Assembly (NCBI GenBank): GCA_965661625.1
Contig: CBFIEM010000008.1
Span: 62,001 to 126,000 of the forward strand
From: GCA-2705995 sp965661625
GTDB lineage: Bacteria; Bacteroidota; Bacteroidia; Flavobacteriales_G; Salibacteraceae
Direction: 5' to 3'
Length of the DNA: 64,000 nt
Shown here piece by piece: positions 1-9,700 of the stretch. The notes below the pieces were generated by a model. The model ran no database searches, had not been told where the DNA came from, and worked only from the letters and a program-made list of their open reading frames with translations. The position numbers were made by a program, and so were the translations under genes. Positions within the stretch are counted from its first letter, which is position 1. Each line of letters opens with the position of its first letter.

Positions 1-2
1 TC

Positions 3-119
3 CTCTCAAACAAAGCGTTTGCGGATCAACTGGTTCAAGGAGCAACAAGCCACCTCAAATCGTTCACTAAAGAATCAATGGCCGCCTCAACACGTGATGA
101 ATACATCAAGCTACTCTAA
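3..119 (+). CDS. C-terminal end of a gene, possibly a glycosyltransferase (partial)
   Basis: An open frame runs in from the left edge and ends at TAA 117-119. It gives 38 residues, mostly helical and polar, ending DEYIKLL. A C-terminal helix of this type is common in GT4-family glycosyltransferases, and the neighbour is an O-antigen-ligase-like gene, so that identity is an inference from context only. Its last 14 bases overlap the 3' end of the convergent gene at 106-1704. Too little is visible to name a function. Confidence 0.45.
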   Translation, partial: LSNKAFADQLVQGATSHLKSFTKESMAASTRDEYIKLL

Positions 120-1704
120 CATCGTCTTGATCACAGGGCAAAGCAAATAATAGGATTGTATAGAAAAATGCGAAAAACGTCACTCCAATTTGAGTCTCCA
201 AGGTATCCTCGTTAATCATAGAAACCACAGCAACGGTGAAGAAAACTGTATATAAGAAGTTTTTAGAACGTGGATTAAACGCAAAAGGCGCGATTAATAG
301 CGCTAAAAAAAGAATTAAACCCAACACGCCAAAGGTAATTGCAAAGGTTAAATACTGATTGTGAGCTCGCAGTTGATATTGTTCAGAAAGCAAGCTCCCA
401 TTCTCGTCGTATGCTCGGTGAAACTCGTTTTGAACATCTCCCGTTCCTACTCCAAATATTGGATGATCGCGAAATATTGACCATCCATTTTTCCAGAATT
501 CGAATCGCTGCCCAACAGAGTTCCCCTCGGGGTTATACCCGATCATGTAGACATCAATTTCCCATAAAATTTTATGGATCCGAACCTCTAACTTATTCGC
601 ATCCATATACTCAACATTAGGAATTCCCTGTTCAATGGCATTCACTTCTGAATCAGACAAAGCCATTACCCCATCCCAATCCTTACGCAAGCCCTTTGAT
701 GTTAAAAACCGAATGAGTGTATACCTAAACTCGAGGCCTTCATTGCTCGAGCTTGAAAGCTCAATCTCGCTTCTCTTTGACCAAGCGCTATCAAGCTCAT
801 TATCTGCGATGTAATAGTTTACGTAGTAGCCATTTTCTGTTTGACGATCACCATGCAAGTGATAGTACTTTTCGCCATACTGTGAATGTGTTTCAATTTC
901 GGCCTTTGGATTTTCCTTTATACTCACATAGTCTGCAACCGTTTGAGCAACGTACAAGCCAATTATTAAAGGAAGCAAAACCACTCCTGCGATTGCAAAC
1001 GAGCGAATTAATTTATTTTTTATCCGAATGATTGCAAATACAAAGACCACAAATAAAGCGATCACAAAAGCGATTATTCCGCTCATTGACTTTAGAATGA
1101 ATAAAAAGATAACGAGCCAAATAACATCCAGTAACAATAGCGTCTTCCACACATTCACCAGGGAGGAATTGATGATTAAGTAGATCGCGACAAAAATGCT
1201 TAATGTAATGAGCAGGCTAAAGCGAATATGTGAAATAAACAATGAGATGCTGCGTGCATCGGACACTTCACTTCCAAACCATCCTAGGTAATTTATGAAA
1301 CACAGCACAGAAGCGCTTGTAACGCCAAGTACAAATACGATCAATACCGTTCTCAGTTTTTTAACTTCAAGTGGCTTTGAAGACCCATAAACCAATGGCA
1401 GTAACAATAAGGGGAGTTTAATGCGAATATCCTTCAGCCCATATGTAAAGCCAGAATCAGTCCACGCTAATCCAATAACATGAAGGGCAAAAAAACTAAT
1501 CAGTAGCAAAGCTACTGGTTGTGCCTTTATGCGCTCCCACTTTTTTGAAAAGTCCCTTTCTAAAATCCAATTAACTGCAAGGGCAATTTGCGCAACGCTC
1601 AATACGAAATGTGATAACGGCAGGCTTGCCGCGATCAAAAGCGTACAGGTATAAAAAATAAATCGATTATACTTGGCCGATAAGGCCCAAAATGCGTTGC
1701 TCAT
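106..1704 (-). CDS. O-antigen ligase-like (Wzy/WaaL family) membrane protein
   Basis: This 532-aa inner-membrane protein has many hydrophobic helices from about residue 15 to 255, a large polar periplasmic loop (about 255-440), and further helices to the C-terminus. The loop carries the family signature: an FWKNGW..FRDHPIFGVGTGD stretch, then RAHNQYL with a His at about 448. Such proteins ligate or polymerise surface polysaccharide on undecaprenyl-linked substrates. The gene follows the S41 protease with a 13-bp gap and probably belongs to the rnpA - S41 transcript. It overlaps the convergent upstream gene by 14 bp. Ligase and polymerase cannot be told apart by sequence; the Bacteroidota-type large loop is normal for the family. 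Confidence 0.82.
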   Translation of the reverse strand: MSNAFWALSAKYNRFIFYTCTLLIAASLPLSHFVLSVAQIALAVNWILERDFSKKWERIKAQPVALLLISFFALHVIGLAWTDSGFTYGLKDIRIKLPLLLLPLVYGSSKPLEVKKLRTVLIVFVLGVTSASVLCFINYLGWFGSEVSDARSISLFISHIRFSLLITLSIFVAIYLIINSSLVNVWKTLLLLDVIWLVIFLFILKSMSGIIAFVIALFVVFVFAIIRIKNKLIRSFAIAGVVLLPLIIGLYVAQTVADYVSIKENPKAEIETHSQYGEKYYHLHGDRQTENGYYVNYYIADNELDSAWSKRSEIELSSSSNEGLEFRYTLIRFLTSKGLRKDWDGVMALSDSEVNAIEQGIPNVEYMDANKLEVRIHKILWEIDVYMIGYNPEGNSVGQRFEFWKNGWSIFRDHPIFGVGTGDVQNEFHRAYDENGSLLSEQYQLRAHNQYLTFAITFGVLGLILFLALLIAPFAFNPRSKNFLYTVFFTVAVVSMINEDTLETQIGVTFFAFFYTILLFALPCDQDDVRVA

Positions 1705-1717
1705 TCTACAGATTCAA

Positions 1718-3376
1718 TCAATGGTGGTCCTGTGGAGTTAACACGTGTTGATAAGCTGTTTGATTCTTAAACAATTCAATTGCTTTAAGCACATTCTTGT
1801 CGGATGGTAATGAAAACGCAATTCTTCCCTTTCTGTAATGGTATCGACTCACTAACTCATTACCGAGAACGCTCGATATTTGATCTTTAAACTCAAGCAG
1901 ATCTTTTTCTTTATTGTGGGACATCCCTTTTTCAATTGCAGCAATTTCATGTTGTAAAGCATCGTAATAACGCTCTGTTTTCATCGCTTCCCTTAAAGAC
2001 TCCAGCATTTCCTCTGAAGAAGTTGTATAGTCAAATTCCTTATCCTCTAGCCAAGCAAGAAATTGATTATAACGATCATCTGAAACTTCAAAAACGTCCG
2101 CCGGAGGGATACTATCATTTGCGTTACGAAAGTAGTTGGCGTATTCAAAAATGAGCTGTTCACTCAACAGCCCTCCTAAAACAGGAGACATTTCCTCCCG
2201 TTCAATTTCAATATCTGGTCGTATTCCAGCTCCATCAAATACAGGCCTTCCATTTTTAGTTTTAAACTCATGTATTAACGAATCGGGAATTTCTTGAGCC
2301 TTTCCCTTTCGATCCTTTTTCGAATAATCCACACGTTGTATGCATCTGCCTGATGGTGTATAGTATTTTGCTACTGTTAGTTTAAGTTTTGCATTGTATG
2401 TAAGTGATTTTGTTTGTTGTACTAAGCCCTTCCCAAAAGAATTTTCTCCAATAACTACTGCTCGATCCAAGTCTTGAAGCGTCCCAGCAACTATCTCAGA
2501 GGCTGAAGCTGAGGAGCCATCAATGAGCACAGCAAGTGGCATGGTCAAATCTAAAGGAGGGTTTATAGTCTTGTGACTTCTATCCCACTCTTTAACCTTC
2601 CCTTTTGTGTACACCACTTCCTGTCCTTTCGGTACGAATAGACTTACAATATTCACGGCTTCGCGTAACAATCCACCACCATTGCCTCTTAAATCCAGAA
2701 TCAAACTGGTAATCCCTTTATTCTCCTTCAGGTCCACAAACGCATCTTTGACTTCCCTGCTAGCTGATTCCGTGAAGCCATTTAACTTTATGTAACCAAC
2801 ATTCTTGGCTGCAGTGCCGTAGTAAGGAACATCGTCTACCTTCACCTCTTCACGTTTCAAATCAACTGTGATCGTGTCTTCAGCGTGTGGACGATACACC
2901 TTAAGTGAAACAATTGTTTGAGGCTGTCCTTTCAGTACAGTACTTACTTCACTGGAGTTTTTACCAAAAGCACTCTTACCATCAATTTCTAAAAGGCAAT
3001 CTCCAGCTCTTAAACCTGACTTATGAGCTGCAAACCCTTCGTAAGGTTCAGATATCACAACATAATCTCCTGAAGTGCGAATAAGAGCGCCAATTCCACC
3101 GTATTGACCCGTGGTCATGAATTTAAAGTCTTCAATTTGAGACTCTGGATAATACACGGTATAAGGATCCAATGCTTTAAGCATTCCATCAATACCATCT
3201 TTAATCAGCTTACCTGGCTTAGTCTCATCAACATAATAAACGTTGATTTCTTTGTAAAGCGTCGCAAAAATATCGAGGTTCTTAGAAATCTCGAAAAACT
3301 TTTCAGATGCGGTAAAACCAATTGCAAGCATTGCTAAACCTAAAACCAGGAGCGACCGCTTTAAAGCGTTTTTCAT
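1718..3376 (-). CDS. S41 family C-terminal processing peptidase (first copy)
   Basis: This 552-aa exported or membrane-anchored serine protease belongs to the CtpA/Prc family. An N-terminal hydrophobic signal/anchor (about 5-22) is followed by a PDZ domain (about 90-165, GIGALI and GLRAGD motifs) and the S41 domain. The catalytic dyad is visible as Ser291 in the SSASASE motif and Lys316 in FGKGLVQ, with the expected spacing of 25. A C-terminal extension of about 200 aa follows. The family cleaves misfolded or tagged periplasmic proteins. It lies 16 bp downstream of rnpA and 13 bp upstream of the ligase-like gene. A paralogue is at 12268-13863. Confidence 0.93.
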   Translation of the reverse strand: MKNALKRSLLVLGLAMLAIGFTASEKFFEISKNLDIFATLYKEINVYYVDETKPGKLIKDGIDGMLKALDPYTVYYPESQIEDFKFMTTGQYGGIGALIRTSGDYVVISEPYEGFAAHKSGLRAGDCLLEIDGKSAFGKNSSEVSTVLKGQPQTIVSLKVYRPHAEDTITVDLKREEVKVDDVPYYGTAAKNVGYIKLNGFTESASREVKDAFVDLKENKGITSLILDLRGNGGGLLREAVNIVSLFVPKGQEVVYTKGKVKEWDRSHKTINPPLDLTMPLAVLIDGSSASASEIVAGTLQDLDRAVVIGENSFGKGLVQQTKSLTYNAKLKLTVAKYYTPSGRCIQRVDYSKKDRKGKAQEIPDSLIHEFKTKNGRPVFDGAGIRPDIEIEREEMSPVLGGLLSEQLIFEYANYFRNANDSIPPADVFEVSDDRYNQFLAWLEDKEFDYTTSSEEMLESLREAMKTERYYDALQHEIAAIEKGMSHNKEKDLLEFKDQISSVLGNELVSRYHYRKGRIAFSLPSDKNVLKAIELFKNQTAYQHVLTPQDHH

Positions 3377-3392
3377 GTTACCTATTTTTTGA

Positions 3393-3791
3393 TTAAAGCT
3401 GCACGAGCGCGTTTGTTAAACGCTGTAAAGATAGGATTATTTTAGGCCTTACTTGAGCCGTTTGAGCCGTTTGAGCCGCTTGAGAACGGGTATAAATTAC
3501 CATAACGTGCATGGTCAACTTGTTCTCTTTCAATTCTCCAACTAGCTCCAACTGATTCAGCCTCCAACTTTCCTTTAGTCTTCGTTTGATTAGGTTTCTA
3601 TGAGCAGCTTTTCGAACTTGTCGCTTGGGGACTGCAAAGGCCACTTGTAAATTTTCGGCATCACCTGAGTGTGGAATAATGCGGTAGAGAATCCTAACTG
3701 GGTTTTCATTGAAGCGCATGCCTTCCTTAAACAAGAGGTCCAGGTCACTCTTACTTTTCAGTTTGTACGCTTTGCCAAAATCATTTGCCAT
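3393..3791 (-). CDS. rnpA: ribonuclease P protein component
   Basis: This 132-aa basic protein is the protein subunit of RNase P, which matures tRNA 5' ends with the RNA subunit. The diagnostic RNR-like motif is seen as HRNLIKRRLKESWR at about residues 64-77, and the length matches the family. Near the C-terminus is an in-frame tandem repeat (AAQTAQTAQ) from 9-bp DNA repeats at 3452-3484, before the last helix. The gene is not beside rpmH in this window; it heads a leftward run with the S41 protease and the ligase-like gene. A TATATTCG -10 box ends 4 nt before the ATG, suggesting a near-leaderless mRNA. Confidence 0.93.
   Translation of the reverse strand: MANDFGKAYKLKSKSDLDLLFKEGMRFNENPVRILYRIIPHSGDAENLQVAFAVPKRQVRKAAHRNLIKRRLKESWRLNQLELVGELKENKLTMHVMVIYTRSQAAQTAQTAQVRPKIILSLQRLTNALVQL
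3452..3484. repeat. 9-bp tandem repeat inside rnpA
   Basis: Three copies of YTTGAGCCG lie head to tail (3452-3460, 3461-3469, 3470-3478), followed by a partial copy to 3484. The unit is a multiple of three, so gain or loss of a copy adds or removes three residues (QTA) near the C-terminus of the RNase P protein without a frameshift. Confidence 0.9.
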
Positions 3792-3795
3792 GTGA

Positions 3796-3803
3796 CGAAT
3801 ATA
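3796..3803 (-). promoter_or_regulatory. rnpA promoter -10 box (TATATTCG)
   Basis: The minus-strand sequence TATATTCG matches the Bacteroidota -7 element TAnnTTTG with one change (TTCG). It ends 4 nt before the rnpA ATG, so the transcript would begin at or next to the start codon. Confidence 0.5.
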
Positions 3804-3810
3804 CAGCGCA

Positions 3811-3838
3811 AAAAAAAAGCGTTCATAATGAACGCTTT
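3811..3838 (-). terminator. intrinsic terminator of hemD
   Basis: A 10-bp perfect stem (AAAGCGTTCA with its complement) and a 3-nt loop lie just downstream of the hemD stop. On the minus strand the stem is followed by a run of T. It separates the DUF4271-hemD unit from rnpA. Confidence 0.85.
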
Positions 3839-3858
3839 ATTAATACACAATGCGGTTT

Positions 3859-4605
3859 TTACTTCTTGTTCTTTTCCTTTACATATTGCTCAATGGCCAT
3901 AGTCATTGATGGAGCGTTCTGAGTAGGCGCCATTACATCAACAGTTAGCCCGCTTTCTTCAACTGCCCGTGTAGTTGTAGGGCCAAAAGCTGCAATCCGT
4001 GTTTTATTCTGCTTGAAATCAGGAAAATTCTTGAACAATGATTCTATCCCAGCTGGGCTAAAGAAGACCAACATATCGTAAGAAACATCCTCAAGATCAC
4101 TGAGATCTGAACAGACGGTGCGGTAAAAAACACCTTTAGTGTAGTTGATTTTATTCTTCTCGAGAAGTTCTGGGATTTCCTTTTTCAAAATATCTGAGCA
4201 CGGTAGCAAAAACTTTTCTCCTTTATGCTTCTTGATGATATCAACCAATTCCGCAAAACGTTGCTTCCCATGAAAGATTTTCCGTTTGCGGTAGACTACG
4301 TACTTCTGCAAATAATATGCAGTACTTTCCGAGATGCAAAAGTATTTCATAGAATCTGGAACAGTAGTACGCATCTCTTCAGCGACACGGAAAAAATGAT
4401 CAACAGCATTCCTGCTTGTAAAGATGACAGCCGTATGATCTTGAATATTTATTTTTTCCTTTCGAATCTCTTGAGAAGCAACGCCTTCAACATGAATAAA
4501 AGGTCGAAAATCAATGTTCAACTTGTACTTGTCGGCGAGGTCGAAATACGGTGATTTCTCAGATTCTGGCCTTGGTTGCGATACTAAAATGGTCTTTACT
4601 TTCAA
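3859..4605 (-). CDS. hemD: uroporphyrinogen-III synthase
   Basis: This 248-aa enzyme cyclises hydroxymethylbilane to uroporphyrinogen III in haem synthesis. It shows the two-lobed HemD pattern: KTILVSQPRPESE at the N-terminus, IFTSRNAVDHFF in lobe one, and VFFSPAGIESLF followed by AFGPTTTRAVEESGL near the C-terminus. The start is TTG at 4605, preceded by a purine-rich AAGGGGAT. Reading from the upstream ATG at 4707 would add an unrelated basic leader running through a -10 box and through the DUF4271 3' end. The gene follows DUF4271, the usual neighbour of hemD in Bacteroidota, and ends in a strong terminator. Confidence 0.9.
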   Translation of the reverse strand: MKVKTILVSQPRPESEKSPYFDLADKYKLNIDFRPFIHVEGVASQEIRKEKINIQDHTAVIFTSRNAVDHFFRVAEEMRTTVPDSMKYFCISESTAYYLQKYVVYRKRKIFHGKQRFAELVDIIKKHKGEKFLLPCSDILKKEIPELLEKNKINYTKGVFYRTVCSDLSDLEDVSYDMLVFFSPAGIESLFKNFPDFKQNKTRIAAFGPTTTRAVEESGLTVDVMAPTQNAPSMTMAIEQYVKEKNKK

Positions 4606-4631
4606 ACCTATCCCCTTTAGAGTTATCCTAT

Positions 4632-5477
4632 TCAATCCCCTAGTCCTGGTACGCTGAGCAGCACCCAGCGTAAGACCACAACCAACGGTATGATTTCGAG
4701 GGCGCAAAGGTACAAAATATTATACAACAGAGAAATTCTAAACTGTCCAATGCTCAAGTATAACGAACTGATAATACGCAAACTAAATAACGACACAATC
4801 ATCAGCCCACCTAGTTTAACCAGAGAGGTTCTGAAGGAAATAACATCAATTTGATCCCACCCACCATATTCATACAATACCACAATTGGCAATAGTACAA
4901 CTCCTAATAACTGAGTGAATGCACTGATCCAAGCAGCATACTCCCTGAACATCGCCTTCCGTTCAAAAAGCAACCCTGAAGAGTGTACTACTAAAAGTTT
5001 TAGAAAAAACCACCCCCCTATTACAAGCAGAAGTGCCAAGACTTGACCAAGACCGGTAAAAAAACCGCTACTGGTAAAGTACTCAACATAGATTCGCAAT
5101 GCTTGAACTACAAAAACAGAGGTAATAAATAACCCGTTGATCACTAAAATCACAGCACCAGATCTCGACAGTTGTTGAGACTCCCTGGTACTCGCCATTG
5201 TAAAGCGCCGCAAAATTGACGTCTTAAAGAGTTCCCGGAAACTCCCAATTCCCGAAAAACGAGCATATCCCAATAGACTAAAACTTATAATCACTAGGAG
5301 AAAAACCCAACCCTCAACCTCATTAGTGTAAGCAACGGGCTCCATACGCGGAATTTCAATGAGTTCCTTCTCGTAACGAAACAATGGAAACTCCTCTCCC
5401 ATCCACAAAGGAGCGCCGTTTCCCACTTCTTCTTGAGAGGCAACTGGACTAACAAATAAAGTAGAATCGTTCGCCAT
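4632..5477 (-). CDS. DUF4271 domain membrane protein
   Basis: This 281-aa protein has a polar N-terminus of about 50 residues and then roughly six hydrophobic helices (about 55-75, 108-130, 140-165, 180-205, 220-240, 250-275). It matches the DUF4271 family, which in Bacteroidota is regularly found next to hemD; its function is unknown. The link to haem synthesis is guilt by association only. A perfect TACTTTTG -10 box ends 7 nt before the ATG, so the leader is very short. Its 3' end contains an internal -10 box that may drive hemD separately. Confidence 0.82.
   Translation of the reverse strand: MANDSTLFVSPVASQEEVGNGAPLWMGEEFPLFRYEKELIEIPRMEPVAYTNEVEGWVFLLVIISFSLLGYARFSGIGSFRELFKTSILRRFTMASTRESQQLSRSGAVILVINGLFITSVFVVQALRIYVEYFTSSGFFTGLGQVLALLLVIGGWFFLKLLVVHSSGLLFERKAMFREYAAWISAFTQLLGVVLLPIVVLYEYGGWDQIDVISFRTSLVKLGGLMIVSLFSLRIISSLYLSIGQFRISLLYNILYLCALEIIPLVVVLRWVLLSVPGLGD
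4705..4712 (-). promoter_or_regulatory. internal promoter for hemD (TACCTTTG)
   Basis: A perfect TAnnTTTG box lies inside the 3' end of the DUF4271 gene, with TTTC at the expected 19-nt spacing upstream. Predicted transcription starts about 95 nt before the TTG start of hemD, which also argues against a hemD start at 4707. Confidence 0.5.
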
Positions 5478-5484
5478 TGATAAA

Positions 5485-5492
5485 CAAAAGTA
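5485..5492 (-). promoter_or_regulatory. DUF4271-hemD promoter -10 box (TACTTTTG)
   Basis: A perfect match to TAnnTTTG on the minus strand, ending 7 nt before the ATG of the DUF4271 gene. It is divergent from the gcdH promoter. Confidence 0.6.
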
Positions 5493-5536
5493 GGGTTTGA
5501 CAAGTTATGCCTGAGGAAAGCGCGCAGAAAAATAAA

Positions 5537-5544
5537 TACCTTTG
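5537..5544 (+). promoter_or_regulatory. gcdH promoter -10 box (TACCTTTG)
   Basis: A perfect TAnnTTTG box 14 nt before the first ATG (5559) and 23 nt before the second (5568). No clear -33 TTTG is present at the usual spacing. Confidence 0.6.
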
Positions 5545-5558
5545 ACGACTCTTGAGAA

Positions 5559-6743
5559 ATGAACATTATGGCTGATAAATACGAAGCACACGATTATTAC
5601 CTTTTGGATGAGTTATTAACAGATGAACACAAGCTTATCCGTGATAGCGCTAGGAGCTGGTTGAAACAAGAAGTTTCGCCCATTATTGAGGATTATTATG
5701 AGCGGGCTGCATTCCCGAAACAAATTGTAAAAGGACTTGCAGATCATGGCTGTTTTGGCCCTTATATCCCAGAAGAATATGGCGGAGCGGGGCTAGACCA
5801 AATCGGCTACGGCATTCTTATGCAAGAGTTGGAGCGTGTTGATTCAGGAGTTCGTTCTACTGCCTCTGTGCAGTCTTCACTCGTAATGTACCCCATTTTT
5901 AAGTACGGAAGCGAAGCACAAAAACAAAAATTTCTACCAAAACTAGCATCTGGCGACATGATTGGCTGCTTTGGTTTAACAGAACCAGACTTTGGATCAA
6001 ACCCGGGTGGAATGATTTCGAATTTCAAGGAGGATGGTGATGATGTCATATTAAATGGTGCTAAAATGTGGATTTCCAATGCGCCTTTTGCTGATGTGGC
6101 TGTAGTATGGGCCAAAGACGAAAATGGTCGCATTCACGGACTGCTAGTTGAACGTGGAATGGAAGGGTTTGAAACACCTGAAATGAAAGGCAAACACTCA
6201 TTGCGAGCAAGCACCACTGGAGAGCTTATCTTCAATAATGTTCGTGTTCCTAAATCGAATATATTACCTGGCCGCAGTGGACTTGGAGCCCCTTTATCAT
6301 GTCTTGACAGTGCTCGATACGGCATTGCTTGGGGAGCAATTGGAGCTGCTATGGATTGTTACGACAGCGCGCTAAGGTATTCCAAAGAGCGTGTTCAATT
6401 TGGCAAACCCATTGCTGGTTTTCAATTGACACAAAAGAAACTAGCTGAAATGATTACTGAAATCACCAAAGCTCAACTAATGGTTTTTAGGTTAGGAACA
6501 TTACGCAATGAAGATCGCGCAACCTCATCTCAGATTTCAATGGCTAAGCGAAATAGTGTTGCGATGGCATTGGATGTAGCTCGGGAAGCAAGACAAATAC
6601 ACGGCGGTATGGGGATTTCAAATGAATACCCTATCATGCGCCACATGGCTAATTTAGAATCAGTTGTGACATATGAAGGAACCCATGATATTCACCTGCT
6701 GATAACTGGGTTGGATATCACTGGCGAGAACGCATTTGTTTAA
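5559..6743 (+). CDS. gcdH: glutaryl-CoA dehydrogenase (acyl-CoA dehydrogenase family)
   Basis: This 394-aa FAD enzyme oxidises and decarboxylates glutaryl-CoA to crotonyl-CoA in lysine/tryptophan breakdown. Similarity to mitochondrial GCDH is strong through the protein: VDSGVRS (Arg99 in the position of the substrate-binding Arg), GCFGLTEPDFGSNP, ARYGIAWG, and the C-terminal TYEGTHDIH with Glu373 as the catalytic base, a signature of the GCDH branch rather than straight-chain dehydrogenases. Either ATG 5559 or ATG 5568 could be the start. The gene stands alone; its stop directly abuts the stop of the convergent SprA-like gene. Confidence 0.93.
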   Translation: MNIMADKYEAHDYYLLDELLTDEHKLIRDSARSWLKQEVSPIIEDYYERAAFPKQIVKGLADHGCFGPYIPEEYGGAGLDQIGYGILMQELERVDSGVRSTASVQSSLVMYPIFKYGSEAQKQKFLPKLASGDMIGCFGLTEPDFGSNPGGMISNFKEDGDDVILNGAKMWISNAPFADVAVVWAKDENGRIHGLLVERGMEGFETPEMKGKHSLRASTTGELIFNNVRVPKSNILPGRSGLGAPLSCLDSARYGIAWGAIGAAMDCYDSALRYSKERVQFGKPIAGFQLTQKKLAEMITEITKAQLMVFRLGTLRNEDRATSSQISMAKRNSVAMALDVAREARQIHGGMGISNEYPIMRHMANLESVVTYEGTHDIHLLITGLDITGENAFV

Positions 6744-9700
6744 TTAAAAATACGCCCTTATGGAAGCGCCTCCTGCATGGATAGCGCTTCCAACTTCTCC
6801 TTGACGACCATTGTACGTGAGGTTCAGCTGTAAAAACTCTCCGATATTTCGCTGAATAATAAAAGCCCAGGTGGCATTCCTGCCTTCCTGAAGCCCTTCA
6901 AGCATTTCAAACGACACAGCCCCTCCCCTGCTGCCTTCATACTCGAGGTCAATTAAAGCTACATCAAGCTGAATTGAACCTTTGGAAACACGTGTTACCC
7001 TTGCTGCAACAGAAATACGCTGATCGAAAAGCTGATCATCAGCTTCGAGGTATGAGTTATTGCGCTCCCTATACTTATATGCTCCGGAAATATTCCAATC
7101 ACTATTTGGTTGATATGTCAATTTCGGTTGAATTGAAGCCGACTCTATCTCATAGCTCCTTGATTCAAAAAATTCAGATCGATTTGACTTGGTGCTTCGT
7201 TCAGCCTTTATATTTAGCTGGATATATTGTGCAGGATTGACCCTCAAGTCAACAGCATTACTCAGCGTTCCCCGTGACTCATTTCCATTTGTAAGTAGGC
7301 GTTTGCTTCTGTTATCTAAAAAGGTGTACTCCACACCATATATCGGATTTACCCGATTGAAGAACAGGGAATTTCTAATTGCTGTATTGAGCGCTATTAT
7401 ATTACTGTCTGCCAAGTCTGACACAAACGGATTGAATCGATTCACATCCTCTTCCCTATTCGTCTTCCGATCTATGCGATATGTTGTTTGATTTGAAAAT
7501 TTATGAAGAAAAGCTAAACTTGACTCCTCTGAAATAAATGCTTTAGGGGTTATGTTTAGCGACTGACTAAACTGGTTTGTGAATACCCGGGTAAAATTGT
7601 TGGACTGGGTAAATACACGGATAAAGTTTGCCTGATCTGGAAAAGGCGCAACTTCAAACTCATTCAGCTCTTGAATGTCATTATCATTGTAGTCTATCCA
7701 AGTATAAACCCCTTGTCCTGGATTGACCTCAACATAAACAAACTCTCGGCTTTCTTCCAATCCACTTCCAACTTCAAAAAAGGTAGTTGTTATCACGCCA
7801 TTTTTAAGCATTCGTGCGGTATACTCAAGCCTACCTAGCACACTGTTTTCTGGTTCAAGCTGATAAATACTGTCATTCAAAACTTGAAGTGACCGATAGG
7901 TGACTTTTCCTTTAAGCTGACTTTTTCTGTTTTTTAATAGTCCGAATTCAAGTCCAGTGCTTTCTCCGCGAGTAGACTGGGACAATTCCTTGCGCGATAC
8001 ACCAAAATCATACCGCTGGTTATACCAGACACGGTAATTGTTTGCAGCAGAATCGTTGTTTGTCGCAAAAACTTCCCATTCCCAGAATCGATATGCTGCC
8101 TGAGACAACTCGCCTAAACTATCCTTTCGCAAGTTATTTTCAAAGTCATCCTTGTACCCTATTGACCAAGATTTAAACTTCTTTTTTAACTGTGATTTAT
8201 GCCTGTAGAAATTTGTTGCCACAACCTCACCAGAAGCATTTACAAAACTTGCATCTACATTGGCTTGATAACTATCAGTGTTCAGGTTGGTGGTGAATTG
8301 ATGCCTTACTGCGCTGTAATTCCCAGTCGTTTGATACCATTTCGAGCCTGCTCGTATGGTGCCTATTTCAGGGTGAGTCAAGGTTCCAAAAACTTCAGGC
8401 AAATACTGATTTCCCTGAATACTTAGGTCTCGAATATTCCAATCCCGATCAAACTCTACAGATCTAAAACGTTCAATTTCGCTAAAGTTATCTGACACTT
8501 GCTCATGATTAACCTCTCCTTCAAATCGCCACGCCTTGCGAGACTGATTGAGCCATCTTGACGTCTTAACCCCCACTTTAAATGCATTCCCAACATTATC
8601 ATTACCATCTAAGCTCGAAAATGTATTTGCATCGAAATTTGATATTGCTGTTTCAAATTGCACACTAGTCCGCTTTGAAACTTTGTATGCCCCATTTAGG
8701 GTGAACATTTGACGCCGCTTGGGAGATATGAGCAATATTATTGGCTCATAGGACCCTTGAGGAACTCCTGAAACTGGCTGAACATACTCATATACTTGTC
8801 CATTGGCTGAAGAAGCAACCTCCCTGTAATTACCTTGGCCTGAACCAACAAAACTGAAAGACACCTCGTACCGGGCAGAATCAGGATTTGTACTGTAGTA
8901 AAAAATGGAGTCAATTTGACCTGCGGATGAGTCAATTTGAAGTGCGTATCTAACTCTCCCATTATCAAATCCTACATCTTGAACACCACTCGAAAAAGCT
9001 TTATCCAATCGGTCTCCAACTTCACTTAAACGATTCTTTGCCTCATCTGATAGATCTTGTTGTAAAGGTTGATTCTTTCCATCTTGTTCACTGTATGCAC
9101 TAAAATTAAGTACCAAGCGATCCGAGGCATAATTGAGCTCTGATTGAATCAAAGACCGGGCATAAGTCTGTGATGTATATTGAAATTCAATCACAATGCG
9201 TTTATCCTTTGTTATGAGCTGTTTAGCTGTAAAAACAACTTCTGCTCTATTGTAGTCGATTGTGTAGTCATTTTCTTGTCCCCTCTTCAACAAAACACCA
9301 TCAATGTAAACGCGTTCAGTACCACCCAAGGCAATGATGAATCGCTCATTTTCTGATCCTGTGAGTCGATAAGGACCCTGGTTACCTTCAATTCCTTGGA
9401 TAATATTTCGAGCAAACTTCCCCCTTGAAACAGAAGCGCTTGCCTGAACACGAAGGTATTTGGCAGTATCTGATTTTAAAGGAATCCTCGTTTCAAATAA
9501 ACCACCCCTTAAGCGTTTTTTATACTTTAGAAAAAAGCTCTCTGGCTGCTCTAATTGAAAATCTCCAGCTACCAATTTCGTATTCGCCTTGAACACTTGA
9601 ATATAAACTTGATCAAACTCCTGAAGCTGCTGAGTATTCCCTTCTGGTTGGATAGGAACATTGTTATCGGAAATAGCTGCTGCAATTCCCACTCCATCAG

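Noticed and set aside
4606..4707. N-terminal extension of HemD from ATG 4707
   Set aside because: The extra residues are unlike HemD, run through the DUF4271 coding end and through a -10 box; TTG 4605 fits the family start.
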